A stretch of 64,000 bases of DNA from NCBI GenBank assembly GCA_033030425.1, contig JAUFSD010000020.1, forward strand, positions 434,001-498,000, given 5' to 3'. A model generated the notes under the pieces. It saw nothing but the letters and a program-made list of their open reading frames with translations, was not told the DNA's origin and searched no databases. This stretch comes from Verpa conica (lineage: Eukaryota; Ascomycota; Pezizomycetes; Pezizales; Morchellaceae). Shown in pieces: positions 11,813-23,039 of this stretch (within the stretch, counting starts at the first letter, position 1; every line of letters starts with the position of its first letter). The position numbers and the translations under genes are program-made.

Positions 11813-14532
11813 TGCCTAACGAAACACAACTTGAACGCTAGAAAACACCCTCCAAGCCCCCCTTATGTGCTGACTAAACTATCTGTAGCATTATTGACGG
11901 TTTAACCCCTCGCAGCACCATGGGAACCTCTAGGATAACAATATAAACAAACATTCCGTGATGTACTCGAAGCATATGCCTACTTCTTTCATCCTTTTAT
12001 GTTTGGTTGTTGATCCCTATTCATGAAGAGGGATGTATACTGCAAGAGCTTCACCACAGAAAAACCCCTGAGCCAGAGGATAGATTACTCCGAGTTTGTG
12101 GGGCTAAAGAAGTGAAGATTGACTGATACAGTACTCCTTTTTCCCATTTCTGCGCTATAGCTGGCGGGCGACCAAGATACAATCTGCCCAGTCACCTTTA
12201 TTCAGGCTATACCGCTCTAAATAGTCTGAAATTGTCATCCTAGAATCTGGTCCGTATCTTGAACCTACCGTAGCGAGTCGATAACTCATTAGTTAAGCTT
12301 CATAGCCAAAGAACATCTGCAGGCTATTATCTAAAATAGCTTTCGGCGTGGTCTTGCCTAGAATCCACTACAGTGTCATGATTTTATGTATTATACAAGC
12401 CCTCTAGCGTGTAAAAAACCCGGCACCTCGTAGCCTTATCGGATATAAATTCCGCGTGATAATTTGTGATGCCGTATTATATACATTGTTTTCTCATCCA
12501 TTTTTATATATTTGTACTTGGACCGGGTCCTCTGTAGTGAACTGGAGGTAGAAGACGGCTCCCAAGTCAGCGCTACAATATGTGCATAGCAGCCAGAGTA
12601 ACCCTCTATCAGCTCACGCCACTCATACGACACCGGAGGAACACCACAACCTGCACCTATGAGAACTCCCGCTCGGCAAATTTACTCTGCTCCCCCAAAC
12701 TATCACATATAGAGGTGTTACAGATCACCATAATCCGATTTACTTATTGATATATGACACTAGAAGGAGCTAAGGTTCCTTCGTAGAAATACAGTGTCAG
12801 ATGATTCTTTCTTGTTCTGTAACATATATGTTGAGCTGCTGGGTCACTCAAGATCTCTGCTGCTCTTATAGTAGCGATCTAAGAATATTTCTGACTCTCT
12901 TTCCCTCTTCCCAGGTAGATATAGCATTGTGTTGGAGAAAGTAGGTCACTGTGCGGTGAGTAATGAAACGTTACCCTACCTACACATCATTACATGAGAG
13001 AACCTTCATCACCACCATAAGCGAACACAAGAAGTAGGATAGGTTAGACGTATTACCTGTAGACCTATTCTTAGTTAGACTGATGATACAGGAGGAACAT
13101 GTAGATTCGGGGAGGATTAGAGAATCCCGGGACAGCCGTGTCTCATCACTCAACCTTATCAATCATTCCTCAGCAGGCTGAGAATATAGGCCTATTTTCA
13201 CACTCAGTCAGTGGTTTATAATGTAGAGAGCCCTACTGGAGAATCGCTATTGCTCTAACGCCTTCCCTACCTTCTACACGCCGCATAGACATTATAACAG
13301 TTTTCATGTACATTGCAATTTTTTCCCGTACAGGGTGTATGAAGTCAACACTTTAAAAACGTGTAGCAGGTTTAGTCCTGCTCCTACAGATCTACAGCCG
13401 ATGTTTTAGTTTCATCAGGTGGACTAAATGTGAGAGTATCGGCTTTCTTATCGGATATCTCGATCATCGAAGATCTCCATATTTGTGCGCACAAATTGGA
13501 TCATATTGCCTTATCTCCCGTAGCCCCCCGACAAACTAAACATTCCATTCAATGGGACACGAAGAGCAGACACTTAAGCGAGAAAACTTTTCACGGTACC
13601 CCGCTTTGTATACAGATGAGTAAGCATTATCCATCAACGGTCACTCGATTCTCACAATCAATAAATTTGTTTCATCTAGATGTGAAGGGTGAGTACGTAT
13701 GTGTAAGAGCTGGTATTGAAACATGATTAATAAATTTAAAGGAGACTCTGCTCACTTCCGTATAGATAGTCTCCCCAAAGGTGATCTCAATAGGATTTTC
13801 CTCCCGCAGATCGTAAGTCCTCATCAGCGCTTGGAATAGACTAACATTATGTATGGAATCTCGTATATCTACTTGAGCTAGTGAGCCGTAGCCATACGGG
13901 AATCTCCAGTGCTATACTATGTGACCCTTCACGCTGGCGTTCATCTCCTTGGAGACGCGACGGCTATAGATTATACGATTCTAGAGAAAAAGATCAAAAG
14001 CAATGGTACCTACCGGATTATTTATTCTTAGTTGCCAATAGGTATGATCGAATAAAATTACGCGCCTACCTACGAGGACATAGCAAGCAGCAAGAATCAA
14101 TCTCTGAACCGGGCATGGATTTGGGAATATCTTTAGCTATCCTCCCGCCACGATAAGACAAAACTTGTCAAGTGCCCCCCACAGGAACACTCCTTGACAC
14201 CTGCAGTCAACGTAAGGCACCCAGCTACCACACCACAATAGTCTACGGACAAATATTTAGATGGACCTGCCAGGGCAAGGAACTAGTTTGGCTCGTCCTG
14301 GTCCAAGAACAATTTGCATTGGCGATCTTTGTCCCCGGCCACAGAGAAGGGAACTCGGCTGGCTCATTCAAATCTGTCTCGGGACGTAGATCCAACGGTA
14401 GGATCTGCTCCAGGTTATTACTACATCAGGAAAGCCGACTTCAAAGGACAGATGTTCTATACTATTACTAGCGCTACCATACATGGGGGGCTTAAAGGAT
14501 AGTGTGTGGCTGTTTATATGATGCTATAATAG
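11813..14532. other. Intergenic; possible decayed coding remnant at about 13870-14500
   Basis: No supported gene. Between about 13870 and 14500 several frames in succession look protein-like (for example HAGVHLLGDATAIDYTIL, then APGYYYIRKADFKGQMF). They switch frame and contain stops. I do not recognise a family and cannot draw a gene. Confidence 0.35.
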
Positions 14533-14667
14533 GAAAGCTTTCACCGCGTCCATGGCGTAATGGCAGCTTCTCCCAATGAACCCCACTGGTTGGCGAAAAA
14601 CGGCGGGGGAAGAGAGTGAGGTTCATTTCCTCACGGGCGCGGTCCCTACTCATTTTTTATTTTTTAT
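14533..14667 (+). mobile_element. tRNA-derived SINE-like element, family A, copy 2
   Basis: Starts with GGAAAGCTTTCACCGCGTCC and ends in TTTTTTATTTTTTA. It has the A box TGGCGTAATGG and B-box-like GGTTCATTTCC. The central stem pairs CTTCTCCC with GGGGGAAG through one G-T wobble. Confidence 0.8.
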
Positions 14668-16511
14668 GGACCAGCCCAAAACCCCTGTCAATGCACTAAC
14701 GTGTAATCAGGTAGTAGCTTTAGTTTCTCTATATATAGAGAGACCAATAATCCCAAAAAGTATAAGGAGCTCTTCTGCCTCGCTGCAAGAAGTTTAGCCT
14801 TCAAATGTTGTAACTCAGTTTATAAATATTATCCATGTAAATCGAAATGAGAGGAGTAATTTTCCTCATGGGAACTCGGTTTCCCGAATAAAGTAGACAA
14901 ACGCACAAAAGAAACTGCCACACGCCACCCCACAAGTAGAGCAGCTACGGACTTTGGGCACATGTGGGGAGAGGATCGTCCGCACTAGAGCCCTAATTGA
15001 ATAAAATTGATACATCCATATTGTAATCCTCCCACGTGGAAGACCTTATTACATGAAAACTATAATCCTTAGTGGTCTATGTATATATGTAACCTTGACG
15101 GCTTTTAATAGTACATCATAAATCTCTCAAAGGTTTTATATGATTTCTATAGACCTACTGTGTTGGATGATTGGCGCAGGATATTGGTCCGGTCCTAGGG
15201 CTACGCGCACCGTACCAGATTGCTCTAGATCCCCCTAAGTAACGTTGCCCGTGCGGGGGGTCATTTCGGTGAGACCACCACAGTAGTCTGACGGCTGCCA
15301 GTTATGAAAGCTCTAAATAGCAGTGAGAATACGGCCCTATAGAATTAATGAGTTATCAAACTTTTATTTTATCATAAACTGTTGTTTTGACTGCTGAATT
15401 GATTGTCTAAGGGAGATAGAGGGATATGACGATATATCCTCGAACAAAGAGGAACCCTAAAACCCTATATAGACTGCCTGCCCTAGATCCTCAAACATAT
15501 CAAATAGAGCAGCGCGTGACTCATAGATGCAACAGAGCATTGCATATGCTTATTAGGAAGCATCTACAACATAAACTGTTGTAGTATATGGTATCGAGTA
15601 TGCTTAGTAAAGGGGGAGGGCCCGAGTGTTAATCAGGGGCGTATATAGAGGGGACTTGAGATACCGAGCCCCTAAGCAAGCAAGTAGTCTACTCTTTATC
15701 TCTCAGTTTTGCAACATAAACTACCACTTCATCTATCGAGTGAGATCATATGATGTAATGCAATTCCATAAGTGAAACGGATCGCAAAGACCAGGAAAAA
15801 GTCAAATATCAATATACCCCCAGCCCCCACTAGCAAGGCGAGCCACCTGAAACCTTTCACCCGCTACCCTTTCACCCGCTACCCGATGTTTCCACTGCCG
15901 AATATAAGCGACATTCCCAGAAGCCGTGGAGAGGCTAAAAAACAAATCTATCGGTGCCAGTGCAGGGATTACTTCAACACTATGGCTGTAGAGGAGGTCC
16001 TTGGCGCTAAAGGTATACGTATGCTGTTGTAGATCCTTCCTGATATGGATAGCTGATGGACATCATGAATATGAGAAATGTGTCTCTTTACTTTGCAATT
16101 GAGGATCCAGGCAAGACACCTCATATAAGAGGTTAAAGTTCCTTTCATTGAAACATATATCGATATATATATCTATCTCGTTTCTACTAATAAACAACCA
16201 TTACGACTTATACATACTGTATGAATGTTCATGACAGGTACCCGTAGTTTGTAGTGAAAGAGAATCATAGGATGTCTATTTGATGAATCCTGTTTCTATA
16301 CTCATACACCTAGAGTGACAGGAGGTATCACTGCTATATGCGCTCTCGCTAATTGTCCTTCTAAGAACCTCAGATATACATAGAATTAGACACAGGGGAA
16401 TTCATTCGAAAACTATATTACAATGGCCGGGATCGTCTGAATCGTCTTTAGTGTTTTAGTATAGGGTGCTTGAAAAACAAGTTGTGGGTGGCTTAAGTGG
16501 TGTTTCGGTAG
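14668..16511. other. Intergenic with a 15-bp tandem duplication at 15853-15882
   Basis: No gene supported. CCTTTCACCCGCTAC occurs twice in direct succession at 15853-15867 and 15868-15882. It falls inside an 86-aa open frame (15772-16032) that has no recognisable domain. Confidence 0.5.
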
Positions 16512-16637
16512 ATAGCTTTCACCGCGTCCATGGCGTAATGGCAGCTTCTTCCAATGAACCCCACTGGTTGGCGAAAAACGGCGGAAGAAGAGAGTGAGGT
16601 TCATTTCCCCACGGGCACGGTCCTTCTCCTTTTTTTT
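16512..16637 (+). mobile_element. tRNA-derived SINE-like element, family A, copy 3 (covarying stem)
   Basis: Same layout as the other family A copies, but the central stem reads CTTCTTCC on the left and GGAAGAAG on the right. Both sides have changed relative to the other copies and pairing is retained. The T-arm-like and acceptor-like stems each carry one mismatch. It ends in an uninterrupted T-run and sits about 165 bases upstream of a truncated inverted-repeat element. Confidence 0.8.
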
Positions 16638-16801
16638 CCCTCCCAATAATCTAGCCTTGAGAGATAGCAGGGTAATAGGTAGAAGAACTCCCGAGGATTT
16701 TTAAACTCATCAAAGTTCATCGCTCAGGGGCTTGAAAATTGTTTGATATTTACTGAGCGAGTGGATCACATCGCGTATGTGTCTTGAAGATTTCTTGAGA
16801 C

Positions 16802-16918
16802 TGTTCTAGTCCATTGGGGAACGTCGGTTATTCAGGAACGTTCCTGGATAGACTGGTACACTAGAGAACTTTCCTCAATGGACCGGTCCATCAGGGAACA
16901 GGGTCATATACCGTATAA
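16802..16918 (+). mobile_element. Truncated end of the GGAACGTTCC inverted-repeat element
   Basis: TGTTCTAGTCCATTGGGGAA, then AGGAACGTTCCTGGATAGAC and GGACCGGTCCATCAGGGAAC follow the terminal inverted repeat of the element at 20140-20653 nearly base for base, including the inner GTCATATACCGTATAA. No opposite end is seen nearby, so this is a solo end or a truncated copy. Confidence 0.65.
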
Positions 16919-17791
16919 TGGTGGTAATGATGACGGCTGATCTTTGGGGCAATAGACGTGCTGTGATATGATTGGAATACGAGGGAAGCGTCAGGCGTGG
17001 GGTAAGCTTATACCATGCCCGATATGCAGGGCTGGTATAGTTGATAGGGTTAGTATTACTGATCACGGTCATGATATCAATGGCAGGGCAGAACATGTTA
17101 GATAACATGGTGTGTAATATGTAGATCAAGGTGTTTAGATGTTTGTGAGATCTATCTCAACTATTTTCATGGTGCTCGATGTATACAGGATATGTGTCGT
17201 AAGGGCTGTTCATATAAATCCCCTATCGGTTTCGTTTATTAGCGATTACTTTGACAGAATCTGTTATGTTATTAGCTGCAATACATACAATATATTTCAT
17301 TTTACAATCAACTAGCAAATATTGACAAGTACCTCTCAATATATATATATTGTTTCCGATCATTGCCAGTTTGTTTATGAATCTGTAGAGCAAATAAGAA
17401 TCCTAACGTTATATTTCAAAGTAAACACTGCTGTGATATAGAAACCGTTTTAGTCACTCCCTCTGACATACAGACGGTATTATTGGCGCCCAGAGTACAG
17501 ATCTTGCAAAACTAGGAAGTTGGTTCACGTCTATCCGGTGGATTACTCATGTTAGCCCAGATATTCTTTGTAGGGGCTTGCCTTCTCAGAGTCGAAATTA
17601 TGGTGAACCGGTTCCTATCATCAACCGTACTGCAACCACCTTAACTTAATTATACCATGAAAGCTACAAGTGAACTTGGAAAATCATCAGCGTTGTGAGT
17701 ATTTCTGGGGCCTGAAGTATGTTTCATGTATTCGATACTTGGGATGGGATAAAGGCATCGTTTATGGTGTTCAAAAATATGTCTAAGGGAA
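16919..17791. other. Intergenic, no supported gene
   Basis: AT-rich, with a short (AT)n run near 17340. No coding or repeat signal that I can support. Confidence 0.5.
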
Positions 17792-17942
17792 CAAAGGTTG
17801 ACTTGGGCCGGCCCATTTAATAATATGGGCCAGTCTGACCCTCTTTTAGGTGGCCCGGGCCTGTTTTTTCCATAGTAATATACTATCTGGTCCGGTCCGG
17901 GCCAGGGCAATCTTTTACCAGGCCGGCCCAAGTCAACCTCTG
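17792..17942 (+). mobile_element. hAT-like MITE, copy 1 (GGGCCGGCC inverted repeats)
   Basis: About 151 bp, with ends CAAAGGTTGACTTGGGCCGG and its complement ending in GTCAACCTCTG. The inner sequence is rich in GGGCC/GGCCC blocks. The termini resemble the hAT pattern CAGAG...CTCTG with one change on the left. The flanks TAAGGGAA and AAGGAGAA agree at 5 of 8 bases, so the target-site duplication is only suggestive. It relates to the clearer copy at 24737-24888. Confidence 0.6.
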
Positions 17943-19087
17943 AAGGAGAAGAGGTTTCACTGCGCTCATGACCTAGTAGGTGGCTCTTTGGATGGGAACG
18001 CCGGGTAACGAGAAACGGAAGGGTGTCATAAGAGTCTCATTACAGTCGAGCGCGGTTCCTCTTCTGTTTCAAAACGATAGGATAGAAAACCGAGCCCGAA
18101 CACTTGGAGTAATTAATGAAAGACTCCGAGTGCGTCAAACTTGAGACATTGTTATTGCTGTCAGAAGTATGGAGTAATCATTGTAACATTGTGTGATCAT
18201 TTCACGTTAGAATAATATATAACTGTCTTTCTGATTCTCATGAGGACACAATCTCTCAATACATTAAATAAACGCCCTAGTAAATATAGCAGTTCCACCC
18301 ACCAATGAAAGGTGCCCTATTTCGTACAATACCATCAAATATATTCACATAAACGAGTGAGATACTGTGATTTATCCTCTGACATCTCCATCAATAAATG
18401 AACGAATCAATGAGTCATGAAATTAAGAGGCCTTTTGGCTAACGCATTTAAAACTATTTTTCTACGTTCGAAAGAACAAAATGAGAAGTAAACTATAAAG
18501 AATACATGTGCAAAGCAACCGGTCATCCGTCTGAGTATCCTCTACAATTCAGCTAATTCCGATTTTACCTGCTCCAGCCTGCCTCATTATTCATTATGCA
18601 GGCTCTCTAGTTAATATGGGCTCCACTATCTTCCGAGCAAACTCTTTCCACGTTAGCATTCCCCGCATCCCACAATACTTTTCTGCGGCCTGTAGGAGGT
18701 AGGAGGTCTTCGGAGGTCCAGCTGTTCATTAGTGTTTATTTTAATTCCTCGTCTCCCCCATAGAAGTGCACATTAGGAGCGAGTGATGCAAGCGAAGGGG
18801 GATAGGATATTTTAATAGTTTATTTCCTGGTCTGGATATACAACAACATTCCCCCGCCACGCGACGCAACCATCATCAACTCATCCGCAGGGCCAGGCGT
18901 ATACGTACTTACTCGAATCACACAAGTAAATATATAATCTCTACAAGTTTATTCTACTTCTATTTCTTTTTTCTCTTGTGAGGAAAAAACATAGGAGGAT
19001 GCGGCATGGACGATGTCTGACTAATACTGCCTTGGTTGGGGGGGCTTAAGCAATAGTGTACGTGGCAGCTCAGATGACGCTTGCACA
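17943..19087. other. Intergenic, no supported gene
   Basis: AT-rich sequence with short frames only. No domain and no clear repeat seen. Confidence 0.5.
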
Positions 19088-19222
19088 GGAAAGCTTTCAC
19101 CGCGTCCATGGCGTAATGGCAGCTTCTCCCAATGAACCCCACTGGTTGGCGAAAAACGGCGGGAGAAGAGAGTGAGGTTCATTTCCTCACGGGCGCGGTC
19201 CCTACTACTTTTTTATTTTTTT
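19088..19222 (+). mobile_element. tRNA-derived SINE-like element, family A, copy 4
   Basis: The best-preserved copy. CCGCGTCC at its left pairs with GGGCGCGG at its right like a tRNA acceptor stem (one G-T wobble). The A box TGGCGTAATGG is at 19109-19119. CTTCTCCC pairs perfectly with GGGAGAAG. The T-arm is GTGAGG-TTCATTT-CCTCAC with the B-box-like core at 19176-19186. The tail is TTTTTTATTTTTTT. The A-box region resembles the D-arm of fungal tRNA-Arg(UCU) as I remember it. Confidence 0.85.
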
Positions 19223-20139
19223 CACTTCAACCGCCGGTCTCCCCCCCACACTCCACCATATATAATCCATACGTTTATCGATTGCAAGAACGAATGCAGC
19301 ACCTCATAGTTATACTCTATGTCAGTCACAATCCCCACCATAAGAGAGCTCTATAACTTACTAAAACCCCTAATACAACCTTTGGCTCCACAGACAATGC
19401 ATATCACTGCACAATCGCTCCTTTTATACCGGCGGTCAACGAAAGCCCACGAGTAATTTCTCCCCACTATCGACTCTGTTGTGTGGGTATCCGCATAAAA
19501 AATGAGGTCTGAGCTATTATGCCACGCCGAGAAAAGAGACTTAGCCAGCCCATCATACACTATGTTCTCACAGTAGATATATCTGGGGGCCCCCATGGGG
19601 AATTCATTTTTGGATCATACTATATCACTCATATTTTCATAAAGATACGTCTATAAATGATAAAATCAATGTGGAAAGACTGAAAAGAGGTATTTGTAGC
19701 ACTGTGATATAGAATATGATTGAGAGAAATAAGCAAGATATGAAACGTCTTCAAATATACGGAAAGCCTATTTTCAGCGTGCGAAGTGCTGAGTAGAATA
19801 GAGAAGATAAGAATAGTTAAGATATACAAGAAAAGAAATTTTAACGCCGTGGGAGATATACTGAAGTGTACGGAGAGTTTATGAGGTCATCTTTTAGGTG
19901 GAGAAAACATACTTAATCCAATGCTTATTCATCAGCAAAACTACAAACTTTGCATCCGGAGCCTCCCGACGTATCTCGTGTATCCCGTAGGCCCCAGCAT
20001 GTCTAAGCGCATCATATGAGGTGAACCTCGTCAGGAGAAAATAAATGAATTGGCCTCCTGATTTAATTTTCTTTCCATGATGCGCTGGAATGTATGAGAC
20101 TGGAGGCTCGGGACGCAAATTAACCTGTTTCTATCACCC
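19223..20139. other. Intergenic; unrecognised minus-strand frames
   Basis: Minus-strand frames at 19351-19596 and 19894-20118 look moderately protein-like but have no ATG-led structure or domain that I recognise. The second ends about 20 bases from the inverted-repeat element at 20140. It could be an exon of a lost gene. Confidence 0.35.
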
Positions 20140-20653
20140 TGTTCTAGTCCATTGGGGGAACGTCGCTTATCCAGGAACGTTCCTGAATGGACCGGTCCAC
20201 CAGCGAACGGTTTATTATACCGGAGGTACCACCACCATCTCTAGACTTTGGTATGGGAGCAATTGTAGAGTGTCTAGAGGTGCCAGTACTATCTTATACT
20301 TCTCTGACTATATACTAATATATCTCTCACCCATATATCATACCTACTAAGGTAGGGCTACTCCATGTATGAACCCAGTAGTGGAGACACTTCTAGGTAG
20401 CAGCAGATTATACCTAGATTACAGTATATATAGAGGAGGGGTCCCATAAATTATTATATAGAGTCTCTAGTTTATGGGGCCACTATATGTAAATATAGAT
20501 ATATTTTTGTTGAATAGACTGGCAGTGTTCCTGAATGGACTGGGGTGTTCCTGAGTGGACTGGCCCTTATACGGTATATGATTCTGTTCCCTGGTGGACC
20601 GGTCTATCCAGGAACGTTCCTGGATAAGCGACGTTCCCCAATGGACTAGAACA
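20140..20653 (+). mobile_element. 514-bp non-autonomous element with about 70-bp terminal inverted repeats
   Basis: The left end (TGTTCTAGTCCATTGGGGGA, then CGTCGCTTATCCAGGAACG and GACCGGTCCACCAG) is repeated in inverse orientation at the right end, where it finishes at CTAGAACA. About 70 bases match with a handful of differences. Both ends are flanked by ACCC (20136-20139 and 20654-20657), a possible 4-bp target-site duplication. The repeats contain a palindrome CAGGAACGTTCCTG. The interior is AT-rich and encodes nothing, so it must depend on an enzyme in trans. Decayed relatives lie at 9962-10112 and 16802-16918. The superfamily is not clear to me. Confidence 0.8.
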
Positions 20654-21270
20654 ACCCTAGGTGGTAAAGATCAGTACTCATTAGGGTCCATAACCACATA
20701 TGAAATCCCTATAATCTACAAAGTAGATTCAGTTCTAAATAGCTATAGACCCCCGGGAACAAAAGTCAGAGGATTACAAGTAATATTTTTAACGACTAGA
20801 TTTGATTTTATTATCCAGAAGACTACTCTATAGTTCTACAGTCAGTGGCATAGCGAGTCCGATAAAACTCTGATAATTGTTAATCAGTATTACAGAACCA
20901 TGTTCGGGGATGCTTGTTAAGTTAACCATTTATAGATATCAAAACCGTCAAACCCCGGGTATGTCCCGTTTAGGCCTCAGGGTAAACATCTTGAAGACTC
21001 AGACTAACGATTCAACTTGTTTCTATAGAACTTGTCGAGGAATTTCTCTTTTATATATATAAATATATTCGTCGATTATAGAAACCCTTGTTTCATCAAA
21101 ACTTAAATTGTGGATCTTAACCAAAGTTTTACCACACCTCATCACGGGATTACTTATTCCAACATTTTTTTGCGATCAGGATCTCCTTATTAAGCATAGG
21201 CTCTATAGCTATCGAGAATTATATTCACATGTGTAAAGGAAAAGTCTATTAAAATACACTATTCGACCGG
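20654..21270. other. Intergenic, no supported gene
   Basis: AT-rich sequence between the inverted-repeat element and the gene fragment at 21271. Nothing else is supported. Confidence 0.5.
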
Positions 21271-21435
21271 ATGTATGATGAGGCTGACGAGGATCATACT
21301 ACTCCCGATGAAGGTATACAGCCACCTCGACTATTGGGAGAGTGTCTCCGATCACATGTTCCTATGGGGAGGGGAACAAGTCAGCTATCGATCCCTTATC
21401 TCTACTGTCTCTCGATCCAATGTCTGCTTACATGA
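21271..21435 (+). pseudogene. Inverted, degenerate fragment of the neighbouring acidic-protein gene
   Basis: The plus-strand frame YDEADEDHTTPDEGIQPPRL is closely similar, in DNA and protein, to DEADKGYIIPDDIQPPRLW of the minus-strand gene at 21448-22141. The fragment and the gene face each other about 200 bases apart. The downstream part of the fragment (SHVPMGRGTSQ...) no longer matches. It looks like a partial inverted duplication of exon 2. Coordinates are approximate. Confidence 0.6.
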
Positions 21436-21447
21436 TCTCAAATCCTA

Positions 21448-22141
21448 TCACCCGAAGTAGAAGCCATCATCCGTTACCAGATGGCAGACCTCGCATTTCG
21501 AAGGGCTCATGACCTCTCCCTCCTGTGGCTCACGCGGGACTATGCTATGCTCCCTCCCTCCGAAGCACCACTCTCCCCATAGTCGAGGTGGCTGTATATC
21601 ATCAGGAATAATATAACCTTTGTCAGCCTCATCATCCTCAGCCTCGTCACTCTCTGGTTCCCCTTGCTCTGTCTCGGTATCCACATCAGTGTTATCTTCC
21701 TCTTCCTCATCAGGAATAGTATCAACGTCTGTATCCGATTTTTCACCCCCTTGGAACATGTATGTATCCTTTGGAACTATTATACCACTATCCAATGTTA
21801 GTCGGTTACTGACTGACAAGTCATATATCATGAGTGGGACACCTACCAATATCGTTCTTGGACTTCGCGTGCATATTATTCATGGTTCTTCTTAGCCTTC
21901 GCCCTGAATGAACTTCCCTCCTTGGGAGAATTACGCCCATGGTCATCAGTAATTCGATGTCCAGCTGTGTATTCAGGAGAGATTCGAGTAGGCGTATCTT
22001 CATTCGATGCTGGTTGATCTCTGAACGGATATGGTCTAATGCCTCGGTAATAATTTCCCTTCTGGACATGCTATGGACCTTCGAGTAATCCTCACTGGTC
22101 CACTGATGTTTACTGCCGATACTGGTCCTGACTGGTGGCAT
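21448..22141 (-). CDS. Hypothetical 207-aa protein with helical N-half and acidic C-half
   Basis: Predicted complement(join(21448..21776, 21847..22141)). The intron has a GTAGGT donor, a CGACTAAC branch site and a TAATAG acceptor, and keeps frame. The N-terminal half (MSRREIITEALDHIRSEINQ, KIRLLESLLNTQ) looks like an amphipathic or coiled helix. The second half is strongly acidic (PDEEEEDNTDVDTETEQGEP, then DEAEDDEADKG), followed by a conserved-looking QPPRLWGEW and a C-terminal KCEVCHLV that could bind metal. The start is the ATG at 22139-22141, just downstream of a GT/GA microsatellite that probably lies in its promoter. I do not recognise the family. A partial inverted copy lies at its 3' side. 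Confidence 0.55.
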
Positions 22142-22205
22142 GACTGCAGTCTGCACGTGTGGCTGCTTTGTATGTAGCGTGGCGTGGGATGTGAGCTGTG
22201 TGGCT

Positions 22206-22262
22206 AGTCTCGTGTGTGTGTGTGTTTGTGTGTCTATGTGTGAAGAAGAAGAGAGAGAGTGT
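22206..22262. repeat. GT/GA-rich microsatellite
   Basis: GTGTGTGTGTGTGTTTGTG followed by TGAAGAAGAAGAGAGAGAG. It lies 65-120 bases upstream of the minus-strand gene starting at 22141. Confidence 0.85.
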
Positions 22263-23039
22263 CCTCCTCCACCGGTAGGGAGAGTCCCACCTATATATAC
22301 CCTACCTGACTATGTCCCGATAGCCCCTAGAAGGGGAGCCAAGATAATAATACTATACCTACGCGATATTAATATAATCAATAAATTGGTCAGCTGAGCG
22401 AATGGCTATGACACTCACTCTGTAGCCTAGCCCTTGGTTCGGCATGCACTCTATGTTCCGTTCTCCAATAGTATCTACGAACCCACTGGGCGTGCATGAA
22501 CTAAACCGGCCTGTGAACTTCCCCATACTAAATCGTATGGGTGGGTACCTATGGGTGTGGGTTCTGGTTCTGCGCTATAGATCAAAGGCACACACACGAA
22601 GGCAGGAGGGAAAGGGAATCGAGAGGGGAGCGTCGAGGAAAGAGATCGGGAGGAGTGAAGGATGGGGTACATGTGGGAAGACATGACGAACACTGTGCAG
22701 GCGGAGGGTGAATCTTGATTTAAGTTATATCAAGGCGTTACATTTGCACACTAACGTAATTTATGGCGAACCCGCCCGGGACACTGATTCTACTTGCCGC
22801 CTTGGCGCCAAGGCCCCGGAGCCTCGCCCAACAAAAGAGCTGCTGGATTGAGGTAAAATACAGTAAACTACCTCCAATAAAAATCACAATGGGCTGGTTT
22901 AAGGGTAGAGACAGACAGGAGTGTGAAAATACATTGATCTACCCATTAAGGACTTTTATGAGACCTTAGGAACCTCTATAAAAGTGCTAGCAGAGAAATA
23001 CAATATACGATAGACTACATTGCGCAATCACTTCAGGGG
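22263..23039. other. Intergenic, no supported gene
   Basis: No domain-bearing frame. A TATATATACC stretch near 22292 could be a promoter element, but its partner is unclear. Confidence 0.4.

Noticed and set aside
11543..11905. 120-aa frame across SINE copy 1
   Set aside because: Most of it is the translated SINE-like element; similar frames appear at other copies (14576-14797, 16413-16646, 19132-19356).
17650..17931. 93-aa minus-strand frame rich in Gly/Pro/Arg
   Set aside because: It overlaps the GGGCC-rich hAT-like MITE; composition explains it.
19629..19829. Minus-strand frame with a signal-peptide-like start YILTILIFSILLSTSHA
   Set aside because: It has no ATG at the start (opens at TTG), is short and AT-driven, and has no downstream exon that fits.
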